DNA of 42,500 nt from Symbiodinium natans (taxonomy: Eukaryota > Sar > Dinophyceae > Suessiales > Symbiodiniaceae). A program made the position numbers and the translations under genes. Of the stretch, positions 32,848 through 40,329 are shown piece after piece. The notes under the pieces are model-generated. The model worked only from the letters and a program-made list of their open reading frames with translations, was not told where the DNA came from and ran no database searches. The first letter of the stretch is position 1. Each line of letters opens with the position of its first letter. The stretch is taken from contig CAJNDS010000502.1 in NCBI GenBank assembly GCA_905221605.1, forward strand, positions 627,501-670,000. Reading direction: 5' to 3'.

Positions 32848-33066
32848 GGGCCCCCTGAACTACCGAGACCCAAAGGGAAGCAAACGAAGCATAGCTGCAA
32901 AATGACAACTCGGTGCGAGGGGAGGACCCCAGCCTTTTCCATCGCCTCAGACCCAGCGCTAAGGCAACCCATGCGCCGACAAATCTTCAAGACCTGGAGA
33001 GGTTCGCCTGCGGGGGTGGGGCGTCGCACCGTAATGCTAGCGACCTGGTTTAGGGTGGGGGGCTGA
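32848..33066 (+). CDS. candidate coding segment, 54 residues from ATG 32902
   Basis: Open from the G tract; from ATG 32902: MTTRCEGRTPAFSIASDPAL, RQPMRRQIFKTWRGSPAGVG, RRTVMLATWFRVGG to TGA 33064-33066. GACCTG|GTTTAGGG near 33047 could be a donor. Basic. A 68-codon antisense frame overlaps. Function unknown. Confidence 0.5.
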   Translation, partial: GPPELPRPKGKQTKHSCKMTTRCEGRTPAFSIASDPALRQPMRRQIFKTWRGSPAGVGRRTVMLATWFRVGG

Positions 33067-33223
33067 GAAACTAGCAGCTACGAACAGTCATTACCTTAAT
33101 GATATCGCAACATGCCGAAGCGGCACAAAACAGCGCCCCGTAGAATCCCCTATGGTCCCGAGAAAACCGAGAAAAGGGACCGTCGAGTTGTGCCATGGCC
33201 TGTGGGCCGACCCTAAACCCTAA
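33062..33223 (+). CDS. candidate coding segment
   Basis: In another + frame: AEKLAATNSHYLNDIATCRS, GTKQRPVESPMVPRKPRKGT, VELCHGLWAD, then CCCTAAA units supply the TAA. Possibly the exon following a GTTTAGGG...CTGAG mini-gap at 33048-33067. Function unknown. Confidence 0.5.
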   Translation, partial: AEKLAATNSHYLNDIATCRSGTKQRPVESPMVPRKPRKGTVELCHGLWADPKP

Positions 33224-33780
33224 ACGCCACGCAAGCTTGCAGTAGGCCTCATTAGGGGTCCCCTCGGCCAGGTCCCTGCCCCCAAGCGTCTCGCTCAAGG
33301 CGGCTTTCTTTGGGGGTGGGCAGGTTTTGGCCTACTTCTAAGTAGGGCAAAACCGATAGTAACTGTACGTATAACCCCACTTAGGGTACTTATACACCTT
33401 TCTTATAACTACCCCTGAACCTCCAAGTAGCAGTGCTTTGCGGGAGGGGTTTGGGGGGGATGGGCGTTTTCTGAAGCAGGTATTGGGCTTTGTTGCTTTT
33501 CTTTCTTAATCCTTCTTTGTTGTGGATCTTGCTTGTTTGCGTGTCGGGGTATAGGATTTTGGGGAGGTGGGGGTTCGGGCGATTCGAGTGTAGCTCTGAC
33601 TAGACATCGCCAGGAAGTCGGGCCATGGGTTTAGAGTCTAGAGTTTGGGGGGGGGGGGGGGGATGGTTTGAGGATGAAGGAATTATTTATGGTTAGTGTG
33701 GTTCTTCCAGATTCTTCCAGGTTTCGATTCAGGGGGCCTGAGACATGATGACCACGCCGGTTTAGAGAGAGAGAGAGAGA
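33224..33780. other. intron-like stretch with dispersed repeat
   Basis: 33336-33400 (AGTAACTGTACGTATAACCCC...CTTAGGGTACTTA) is related to 16619-16665. G-rich runs at 33430-33460 and 33649-33662; (GA)n at 33765-33781. Confidence 0.4.
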
Positions 33781-33784
33781 GGGG

Positions 33785-33818
33785 TTAAGGGTTTAGGGTT
33801 TAGGGTTTAGGGTTTAGA
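33785..33818 (+). repeat. TTTAGGG tract
   Basis: Four units following the GA run. Confidence 0.95.
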
Positions 33819-33870
33819 GAGCCCTTGAGAGATGGCTGGCATACCTGCTATTTTGCTGTCTCGCCCTCAG

Positions 33871-33906
33871 CAGACCCTCATCCTCCATGAGCCCGAAACC
33901 TTGAAG
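33871..33906 (+). CDS. candidate 12-codon exon
   Basis: CTATTTTGCTGTCTCGCCCTCAG (one of the best pyrimidine-rich acceptors here) | QTLILHEPETLK | GCACTTCGG, a GC donor similar to that of the RCC1-type gene. Phase 0 to 0. Confidence 0.45.
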
Positions 33907-33957
33907 GCACTTCGGGTTGAGGGTTTAGGGGCAACGTATGAGCCCAGTTACAGTTAG

Positions 33958-34071
33958 TGTGACGTAGGGTTAAATCCCGTATCCTATGAACCTTCAAGCA
34001 CGGTCCAGGAGATCCTGTGCCTTCCGCGTGGGGCTGAGCTGCTGCTGTTCGGGAGGGTTATAAGGCTGTAG
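33958..34071 (+). CDS. candidate exon, 37 codons
   Basis: CAGTTAG| then CDVGLNPVSYEPSSTVQEIL, CLPRGAELLLFGRVIRL and TAG. GAGG|GTTATAAG could be a donor. Function unknown. Confidence 0.4.
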   Translation, partial: CDVGLNPVSYEPSSTVQEILCLPRGAELLLFGRVIRL

Positions 34072-34095
34072 GCTTAGTAGTAGAGTAGGTGACCT

Positions 34096-34320
34096 TTAAC
34101 CTTTTGGGGGAATTATAGTAAACTTAGAATCCCGAAGGTTAACCTTTAGTTCCTCTAGGTACTGGACAGCTGAGTAGGGCAAGAAGCAGCTTGGCTCGAC
34201 TTTTGTGTTCGTTGGCAGAGGGGAAGGGTTTGAGGGTCTCGGCATTGAGGGCGTTCTTGGGCTTTTGCGCCAGTCAGGGTGCGAAGATAGTGCCCTAAGG
34301 CATCTACTGGCACGGACCAC
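34096..34320 (-). CDS. 74-codon open frame, strand unresolved
   Basis: Antisense ATG 34320 to TAA 34096, ending SAVQYLEELKVNLRDSKFTI. The + strand has a 51-codon frame over the same bases (RARSSLARLLCSLAEGKGLR, VSALRAFLGFCASQGAKIVP). I cannot tell which, if either, is real. Confidence 0.35.
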   Translation of the reverse strand: MVRASRCLRALSSHPDWRKSPRTPSMPRPSNPSPLPTNTKVEPSCFLPYSAVQYLEELKVNLRDSKFTIIPPKG

Positions 34321-34585
34321 GCCCCAGCCCTAAATGCCTAAACCACGAAACCATTGTGGTCCCCTTGTGGCGTCCTTGCGCTGATGCAGCCCCCCATACT
34401 TAGTGCTTAGTTCAGGGTCTCCCAGAAAGCCCCTAGGGGCCCAGGGTTTACAACCCCAAGCCCCAAACCCCTGAGGGTTTGGGGTTTAGGGTTTTTGTTT
34501 TGGGGTTTAGTATCGGTTTTAGGTTTTAGGGTTTAGGTCTGACCCCAAATTTTACAGGTTGGGACTTCCGAACGAATCCAGGCAG

Positions 34586-34655
34586 GTGAACGCAGACGGC
34601 GGCCTTCAGGGCGGCCACCAGGTCCTGCTAGACAACCTCCTGAGGCACCCTTTGG
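34586..34655 (+). CDS. candidate exon, strong
   Basis: ATCCAGGCAG|GTG AAC GCA: VNADGGLQGGHQVLLDNLLR HPL, ending TTTGG|GTGTAGG before a G tract. AG|G acceptor, phase 0, strong bias (GAC GGC GGC CTT CAG GGC GGC CAC). Function unknown. Confidence 0.55.
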
Positions 34656-35050
34656 GTGTAGGTTTAGGGTTTAGGGTTTAGGGTTTAGGTTTGGAGTTTA
34701 GGGCTTCGAGTTCAGGGTTGGCGATTTTGTTTTCACTTGCAGGGTTTTGACTTCGAGGGTTGAGGTTTTGGGTGTAGATCTTCGGGTTCTGGGTTCAGAG
34801 TTTTGAGGTTCAGAGTTCAGGATTTACTCGGTCCAGGGCCCCTCATTCGCTCGCTTGGAACGAAGATTGACAGCTATCCAAACCCAATCACCCTGAAGCC
34901 TATAGACGGCTTTCGCCCGATAAGAGCCTAGAAGCCCTAGACCCTGTAACGAGCCCTTTTGCAAACCCAAAAATCATATGGACCCCCAAACCCTAAACCC
35001 TGAAGCCTGCAAACCGCAAAGCCTATACACCTTAGACCCCCTGGGCTTCC
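34656..35050. other. G words, then C words, no gene seen
   Basis: TTTAGGG units 34662-34690, degenerate G-rich sequence to 34830, CCCTAAA words 34985-35045. Confidence 0.5.
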
Positions 35051-35054
35051 ACGC

Positions 35055-35282
35055 GTGCCCTTAAGGGGGTTCGGGTCAAGCCGGGTGAAGCCTCGAGCGC
35101 GTGAAGACTTGAGCCGCGTAGGACTTAGGACGGGTTTAGGCTTTCGTTGCCATCTTCTTTCAAACAACTCTATCAAGACTAGCAGGGAAGTATGTCTGAG
35201 CATCAAAAGGAAGTGGTGCCCTTGTGAAAAGCCGAACGGTGCGAACGGCTCCTGTCCCCCTCAACTGAAACCCAAACCCTAA
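35055..35282 (+). CDS. candidate coding segment, 75 codons
   Basis: LRGFGSSRVKPRAREDLSRV, a Gly/Phe stretch, then SIKTSREVCLSIKRKWCPCE and KPNGANGSCPPQLKP, with TAA from the next C tract. Basic, with a CPC motif and Cys late. An antisense frame (35206-34937) overlaps. Function unknown. Confidence 0.45.
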   Translation: MPLRGFGSSRVKPRAREDLSRVGLRTGLGFRCHLLSNNSIKTSREVCLSIKRKWCPCEKPNGANGSCPPQLKPKP

Positions 35283-35320
35283 ACCCTAAACCCTAAACTC
35301 TAAACCCTAAACCCTAAATA
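35275..35320 (-). repeat. CCCTAAA tract
   Basis: Six units. Confidence 0.95.
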
Positions 35321-35453
35321 TTTGGGAGGTTAGGGAGTGGGAGGGGGGGGGGAGTAGGGGGAGATAGCAGCATCAGGGCTGTGGTTCGGGTGGAATTGTA
35401 TTTTCAGCCTTAGAGTAGTTTGAGCTCCAGGCTTTCGGACACCATGACTATAC

Positions 35454-35570
35454 TAATTGCTTTTAAGAACCCCCAACAAAAAATAACAAATGTTCTTCCT
35501 TATTAAGGGTTATATATAGGGATTGCCATTTTTATATTTTTTAAAGGCTTCTTAAAAGCCAATAGTAGAT
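35454..35570. mobile_element. foldback element, AT-rich
   Basis: TAATTGCTTTTAAGAAC (from 35454) and TTCTTAAAAGCCAATA (to about 35567) are imperfect inverted repeats around an AT-rich loop. Confidence 0.5.
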
Positions 35571-35606
35571 GAGAGCTCAGAGAGCACCTTTGAAGCCCCT
35601 GTTCAG

Positions 35607-35658
35607 GGCCCCATCGCCCTTCGTGCAAGAGCCGCGGGCTTGGATTCGTGGGCTAAGG
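35607..35658 (+). CDS. candidate exon
   Basis: CCTGTTCAG|GGC CCC ATC: GPIALRARAAGLDSWAK, ending AAGG|GTTTAGGG. AG|G, phase 0; donor is the first telomere-type unit. Confidence 0.45.
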
Positions 35659-35718
35659 GTTTAGGGTTTAGAGTTTAGGGTTTAGGGTTTAGGGTTTAGG
35701 GTTTAGGGTTTAGGGTTG
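35657..35718 (+). repeat. TTTAGGG tract
   Basis: Eight units, one TTTAGAG. Confidence 0.96.
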
Positions 35719-35868
35719 GGGCACTTCCGTGAACCCTACGCCCCTCATGCCCTCCAGCCCAACGATCATTCAGGAAATATCAGCATATCGCAGGGAAGGG
35801 GGTTGACAAAAGGGCTTTAGCGAGTCTAGGGTACGAAAGCTTAGCCACACACAGCCCTAAGCCCTACC

Positions 35869-36024
35869 ATGATCCGCGCAACGAATCACACGCTAGACTT
35901 GCTTGCAGCGGTGACACTCCGGCACCCACCGAGGGGTCTAGGCTGTTCAGGGGTTCAGGTTCTCGTTTTCTTTTGTACTACCCGATCTATCATGCTCCGT
36001 GACTTTTCATTTGAGGATATTTGA
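35869..36024 (+). CDS. candidate coding segment, 51 residues
   Basis: ATG frame MIRATNHTLDLLAAVTLRHP, PRGLGCSGVQVLVFFCTTRS, IMLRDFSFEDI to TGA 36022-36024. Hydrophobic middle. CTTGCAG near 35914 could be an acceptor. Function unknown. Confidence 0.45.
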   Translation: MIRATNHTLDLLAAVTLRHPPRGLGCSGVQVLVFFCTTRSIMLRDFSFEDI

Positions 36025-36056
36025 GGTTTAAGTTTAGGGCTCAGGTGCGATGTTGT

Positions 36057-36240
36057 GCCCTAAACCCTATGAACCCTAAACCCCCCCAATCCTAAACTCC
36101 TGAGCTCCCAACCCAAAAAACTTAAAACCTTAAGCCCCTCATCCCTAAAAGTTAAAGAAAAACCCGTAAACCCTTAGCCACTTCCTTGCCAAAATCCTCA
36201 AAACCCCTTCATTCCAAAACCTCTCAACTCCAAACCCTTC
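36057..36240 (-). repeat. degenerate CCCTAAA region
   Basis: C-rich words with AAACCC and AAAACC, few perfect units. Confidence 0.7.
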
Positions 36241-36243
36241 CAG

Positions 36244-36475
36244 GCTCCGGCGGCAGCATCTGCTAGAGTGCCTGGGCAGAAGAGGGGCTTTGTCGCCTCC
36301 CTTGCCCAACCTTTCCCCATGGTTTAGGGTTTAGGGTTTAGGGGTTAGGGTTTAGGCTGGGGGTTTGGGGTTTAGGGTGAGAGTTTAGGGTTTAGGGTTT
36401 AGGGTTTAGGGTTTATATAGGGTTTAGGGGTTTTGTAGGGTTTAGGGCGAAGTCCTCAAAGTCACGAGTGGTTGA
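36244..36475 (+). CDS. candidate two-exon terminal segment with telomere-repeat intron
   Basis: Exon 36244-36321 (CCCTTCCAG| APAAASARVPGQKRGFVASL AQPFPM, 26 codons, phase 0-0), proposed intron 36322-36445 (GTTTAGGG ... GGTTTAG, telomere-type throughout), exon 36446-36472 (GEVLKVTSG) and TGA 36473-36475. The first exon is well supported; the second is short, and other frames continue through it (AKSSKSRVVETWRTPPRSS). Confidence 0.45.
36322..36445 (+). repeat. TTTAGGG tract, possible whole intron
   Basis: 124 bp of TTTAGGG, TTTGGGG and TTTATATAGGG variants, GT at left edge and AG at right. Confidence 0.8.
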
Positions 36476-36613
36476 GACATGGCGCACCCCACCCCGGAGC
36501 TCGTGAGATGACCACGACTGTCTCACGGGTGAAAATGTGTTACGTAGGGCTTAGGATTGAGGGCTTAGGGTTTTAGGGTTTGGGGTTAGGGTCCAGGCTT
36601 AAAGGAAAGACAG

Positions 36614-36704
36614 GTTCACTCGTAGGATGCCCAGAGGTACCTTTCTCTCCTCGTTTTCATGGGAACATCGGCAACCCCCATGGGCCTGATCTGGCTGGTT
36701 CTCA
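36614..36704 (+). CDS. candidate exon, strong borders
   Basis: AAAGACAG|GT then SLVGCPEVPFSPRFHGNIGN and PHGPDLAGS, ending TTCTCA|GTGAGTAA. Consensus acceptor and donor. A shorter frame (MPRGTFLSSFSWEHRQPPWA) overlaps. Function unknown. Confidence 0.5.
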
Positions 36705-36726
36705 GTGAGTAATGAGGGAATTAGGA

Positions 36727-36832
36727 CCCTATATACTCCCTTAAAGGGTATGTATAGGGCAGGGGGTTATGAGCCTTCGTAGCGCAGTGGTACCCTTTTG
36801 CCCCGTTTTTTGTTCAAGGTTCCCGTATGAAG
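36727..36832 (+). other. hairpin and tRNA-like/SINE relic
   Basis: CCCTATATACTCCCTTAAAGGGTATGTATAGGG-type hairpin (36727-36760), then TAGCGCAGTGGT (36780-36791), a match to the tRNA A box (TRGCNNAGYNGG), and GGTTCCCGT about 27 bp on. CTTCGTA/TATGAAG (36775-36781, 36826-36832) pair as a 7-bp end stem. No complete cloverleaf. Confidence 0.4.
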
Positions 36833-37059
36833 TAACCAATCCCCTAAACCCCAAACCCTCAACCCTAAACCCGAAACCATAGTTACTGGGCTACCATTGA
36901 GCCTCATGAACCCTGTTTCCTGAAGTCTACTCCCCCCAAAATCCTCAAGAACGGTGTGCCTCCAGTACTCTGCCCCTACACTTAAGCTAGTACCCCTGGA
37001 CCGCCCCCCGCCCCCCCGGCCCCCCGGGTGTGGTCATAGGGTAGCTACGTGAGCCCTCA

Positions 37060-37247
37060 ACATGGTCCCTTACCTCCTTTAAAGGAGTCTGATGTATGGG
37101 CCCCTGGGCTGTATGGATTTTTGTTAAGGGGTATATAAGGGGTCCCCTTTTAAGGGCCCCTAAACCCTAAACCCTAAACTGAACCCTAAACCCTAAACCC
37201 TGAACCCTAAACCCTAAACCCTAAACCCTAAACCCAAGGGACCATGT
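37060..37247. mobile_element. GTATGGGCCCTT foldback with internal CCCTAAA tract
   Basis: ACATGGTCCCTT (37060-37071) and AAGGGACCATGT (37236-37247) are exact inverted repeats. The left part matches the 7.7-kb element; between its AAGGGCCC and the right end lie about eleven CCCTAAA units (37157-37235). Confidence 0.75.
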
Positions 37248-37271
37248 AGCTTCCCTGAGAATCTTGCCCAG

Positions 37272-37348
37272 GTGTGTGCTGTCCACGGAGAAGCTCCAGA
37301 GAGTGCGCGCGCTCAGAGTGCACAACTGCAATCAATTTTCGCCATGGG
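37272..37348 (+). CDS. candidate exon, strong
   Basis: CTTGCCCAG|GTG TGT GCT: VCAVHGEAPESARAQSAQLQ SIFAM, ending ATGGG|GTTTAGGG. AG|G phase 0; C tract left, G tract right. Function unknown. Confidence 0.55.
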
Positions 37349-37397
37349 GTTTAGGGTTTAGGGTTTAGGGTTTAGGGTTTAGGGTTTAGGGTTTAGG
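37349..37397 (+). repeat. TTTAGGG tract (7 units)
   Basis: Perfect units. Confidence 0.98.
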
Positions 37398-37667
37398 GCC
37401 TTTCCAGAAAGCACAAGCCCCCCAAGAGTCGAGGTCTTCATGCGGCAGGTATTTTTATCGGCTGCGAAGTTGTGGGGGCCCCCTATGATTTCGAGTTCGG
37501 AAGGTCCTTTTAAGAAGGCGTGTGGCTTCTGGGTTGGTGATGAAATCGGTTGAGCTTGAAGCATCAACGGCAAAACGGAGCATTTGGGGTTTAGGGAAAG
37601 AGTTCTGTATCCCCCTTGGGAGTTTTTTCTATTTTGTTTATATAAACCCAGGAAGATATTAAAAAAT
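37398..37667 (+). CDS. candidate coding segments, two consecutive frames
   Basis: GPFQKAQAPQESRSSCGRYF to TGA near 37487, then in a second + frame KVLLRRRVASGLVMKSVELE, ASTAKRSIWGLGKEFCIPLG, SFFYFVYINPGRY to TAA near 37665. A 137-codon antisense frame (37792-37379) covers the same bases and cannot be excluded. Confidence 0.4.
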
Positions 37668-37681
37668 ATTATGTTTATTAA

Positions 37682-37925
37682 GGTTCTAAGGGGAGTATAA
37701 AGTTGAAGACACGCGACTGGGAGTCGATGCCGGAGATGGGGAAAATGGGCAAACTGAAGACAAGTGATACCAAAGAATCTCCACTGCAACATCTAAGGGG
37801 TCCAGCGCGAAGAAGAAATAGGATTCTGGCAAAACTCGAGTGAAATCGGGTGCAGCTCTTGCAAACTGCACATCTGCATGGCCAACATCCCGACGACAAG
37901 AGCATGCGGTGTCAAAAGGAAGTAG
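37682..37925 (+). CDS. candidate coding segments, overlapping frames
   Basis: Frame one GSKGSIKLKTRDWESMPEMG, KMGKLKTSDTKESPLQHLRG, PARRRNRILAKLE to TGA 37841-37843. Frame two, from 37794, EEEIGFWQNSSEIGCSSCKL, HICMANIPTTRACGVKRK to TAG near 37923. Either two exons with hidden borders, or one frameshifted gene. Cys-rich end (CSSCKLHIC). Confidence 0.5.
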
Positions 37926-38236
37926 GTTTTAGGGTTTAGGGTTAGCGGCAACAGCTGTCACAGTTTTTTGTGTGCATTCATGGGGGTTGAGGCTTCGATC
38001 TGGGTTCCCGAGCTTTCTGACCTATACATAAAACCAGTAACGCTTTTTAACGCTTGTGGCAGTTCCTAGTATTACGAGAACATGTCATGTTTACAAGCGT
38101 GCACTACTCGTACTCCCCAAGCTCTCCCTTCAATCCTACACCCCTAAACCTCAAACCCTAAATCTGAAACCCTAAACCCAAAGCATTAAGCCCTGAGCCT
38201 GTTTCCCTCAAGCCTATGTCTCCCTAACCCTAAACC
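37926..38236. other. no gene seen
   Basis: Unique sequence then decayed CCCTAAA words (38130-38235). Confidence 0.4.
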
Positions 38237-38244
38237 CTTGTACT

Positions 38245-38320
38245 TTGGGTTCAAAAGGGGGGAGCAGACTCGCAGGCTCTGCGGGTGAATCGACGAAACC
38301 CAGGCGCGTCTGCGGTTTGC
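38245..38320 (+). CDS. candidate exon
   Basis: GSKGGSRLAGSAGESTKPRR then VCGLRG, followed by G-rich repeats that keep the frame open to TGA near 38454. C words left. Confidence 0.35.
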
Positions 38321-38473
38321 GGGGTGTATGGGCTCTAAGTAGAGGCTTAGGGGTGTATGGGCTTCAGAGGTTTAGGGGTGTGTGGGGTTTAGGGGTATGG
38401 GGTGGGTGTATGGGCTTTAGGGATAGTAGGCTTTATTGGGTTTGGAGTTCATAGGGCTTTTGCTTTGAAAGTT

Positions 38474-38514
38474 CTAGTATACCCTAAACCCTAAACCCTA
38501 AACCCTAAACCCTA
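38474..38514 (-). repeat. CCCTAAA tract
   Basis: Five to six units, ending CCCTAAG. Confidence 0.97.
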
Positions 38515-38516
38515 AG

Positions 38517-38600
38517 GCCTCCCAAAGTTTGGAGTTTTGGAGGGCGGGGCTGGGCTGTTCCATTTCAAGAACATTCCTCAAATCGGTGGAGCGTTCTTGA
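38517..38600 (+). CDS. candidate exon, 27 codons
   Basis: CCCTAAG|GCC TCC CAA: ASQSLEFWRAGLGCSISRTF LKSVERS then TGA. AG|G, phase 0. An inverted pair CAAGAAC/GTTCTTG lies within. Function unknown. Confidence 0.45.
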   Translation, partial: ASQSLEFWRAGLGCSISRTFLKSVERS

Positions 38601-38636
38601 CTTCCGGAACCAAGTTAGGATCTCCACTATCGATCT

Positions 38637-38716
38637 TCCCTAAACCCTAAACCCTAAACCCTAAACCCTAAACCCTAAACCCTAAACCCTAAACCCTAAA
38701 CCCTAAACCCTAAACA
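38637..38716 (-). repeat. CCCTAAA tract (11 units)
   Basis: Perfect units. Confidence 0.98.
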
Positions 38717-38753
38717 GGAGGCACACGAAACCCGAAACCCTAACACCCCTCAG

Positions 38754-38815
38754 ACGGTCTCAGGGATGTTCGGGTCTTTGGGATGCCACGAACCACAGTT
38801 GCCCCTTAAGAGCAG
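38754..38815 (+). CDS. candidate exon
   Basis: ACCCCTCAG|ACG GTC TCA: TVSGMFGSLGCHEPQLPLKS, ending GAGCAG|GTCACTC. AG and AG|GT borders. The frame continues open (SLKRRPYTQHPQ). Function unknown. Confidence 0.45.
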
Positions 38816-38873
38816 GTCACTCAAAAGGAGACCATACACCCAACATCCCCAAGCCCTAAACCCAAAACCCTAG

Positions 38874-38909
38874 TATATATATATATATATATGGTACCCC
38901 CCCCCCCCC
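38874..38909. repeat. (TA)n and poly-C
   Basis: TATATA run 38874-38892 and C13 at 38897-38909. Confidence 0.97.
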
Positions 38910-39000
38910 ATATGCCCACACTTTTTCCTCTCAGGTGCCATGGTAGGGTTTAGAGGCTTAGGATTTCGAAGCCTCCTAAGCCAGCGAGCACGAAAGCGCT

Positions 39001-40275
39001 CTACTGTACCAATGTTTTAGGCCCAAAAGTGCAAAAACGCTGTACTGTCCCAAAAAAAACAATGTTTTTAGGCAAAAAACTGCAAAAATGCTGTACTGTC
39101 CCAAAAAGACCAAAAAAACCAAAGTTTGGAGACCTCCAGGCCCTGGAGGAGCCCAAGGTCTCCAAACTTTGGTTTTTTTGGTTTTTTTGGGACAGTACAG
39201 CATTTTTGCACTTTTTGCCTTAAAAAGATTGGTTTTTTTGGGACAGTACAGCACTTTCGAGGCCTGGGACTGCAAAAACGCTGTACTGTCCCAAAAAAAC
39301 CAACGTTTTTAGGCCAAAAACTGCAAAAATAATTTACTGTCCCAAAAATCCAAAAAAACCAAAGTTTGGAGACCTCCAGGCCCTGGAGGAGCCCAAGGTC
39401 TCCAAACTTTAGTTTTTTGGGTTTTTTTTGGACAGTACAGCATTTTTGCACTTTTTGCCTTAAAAAGATTGGTTTTTTTGGGACAGTACAGCACTTTCGA
39501 GGCCTGGGACTGCAAAAACGCTGTACTGTCCCAAAAAAACCAACGTTTTTAGGCCAAAAACTGCAAAAATAATTTACTGTCCCAAAAATCCAAAAAAACC
39601 AAAGTTTGGAGACCTCCAGGCCCTGGAGGAGCCCAAGGTCTCCAAACTTTGGTTTTTTGGGTTTGTTTTGGACAGTACAGCATTTTTGCACTTTTTGCCT
39701 TAAAAAGATTGGTTTTTTTGGGACAGTACAGCACTTTCGAGGCCTGGGACTGCAAAAACGCTGTACTGTCCCAAAAAAAACAATGTTTTTAGGCCAAAAA
39801 CTGCAAAAATGCTGTACTGTCCCAAAAAAACCAAAAAAAACCAAAGTTTGGAAACCTCCAGGCCCTGGAGGAGCCCAAGGTCTCCAAACTTTGGTTTTTT
39901 TTGGTTTTTTTGGGACAGTGCAGCATTTTTGCACTTTTTGCCTTAAAAAGATTGGTTTTTTTGGGACAGTACAGCACTTTCGAGGCCTGGGACTGCAAAA
40001 ACGCTGTACTGTCCCAAAAAAAACCAATGTTTTTAGGCCAAAAACTGCAAAAATGCTGTACTGTCCCAAAAAAACAAAAAAAGCAAAGTTTGGAGACCTC
40101 CAGGCCCTGGAGAAGCCCAAGGTCTCCAAACTTTGGTTTTTTTGGTTTTTTTTGGACAGTACAGCATTTTTACACTTTTTGACTTAAACAGATTGGTTTT
40201 TTTTGGACAGCACAGCATTTTTGCACTTTTTGGCTGAAAAAGCTTGTTTTTTTTGGTACAGTGCAGCGTTTTCGC
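39001..40275. repeat. tandem array of 240-bp palindromic units (about 5 copies)
   Basis: CTGTACTGTCCC recurs at 39040, 39281, 39521, 39761 and 40004 (periods 241, 240, 240, 243). Each unit holds a long inverted repeat: GCAAAAATGCTGTACTGTCC... CCAAAGTTTGGAGACCT facing AGGTCTCCAAACTTTGG ... GGACAGTACAGCATTTTTGC, with the palindrome CTCCAGGCCCTGGAG near the centre. A second inversion (GACAGTACAGC/GCTGTACTGTC) spans unit borders. Divergence is highest at both ends. Transcripts would form long hairpins. No recognised transposase. Confidence 0.95.
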
Positions 40276-40329
40276 AACTAAACTCTAATGTTTCACGGCA
40301 TGCCTGATGCTACGACAAGCATCATGTGC

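Noticed and set aside
36775-36832. Functional tRNA gene
   Set aside because: A-box match and a 7-bp end stem are present, but D and anticodon arms do not form and the T-arm is poor.
37379-37792. 137-codon minus-strand frame
   Set aside because: Covers two plausible + frames, is rich in Phe/Leu/Ile from AT-rich DNA, and ends by reading TTTAGGG repeat. Not excluded, but less likely than +.
39068-40129. 353-codon repeat protein on the minus strand
   Set aside because: Made wholly of the 240-bp palindromic array, with an equivalent frame on +. No domain and no sign of selection visible; treated as a by-product of the repeat.
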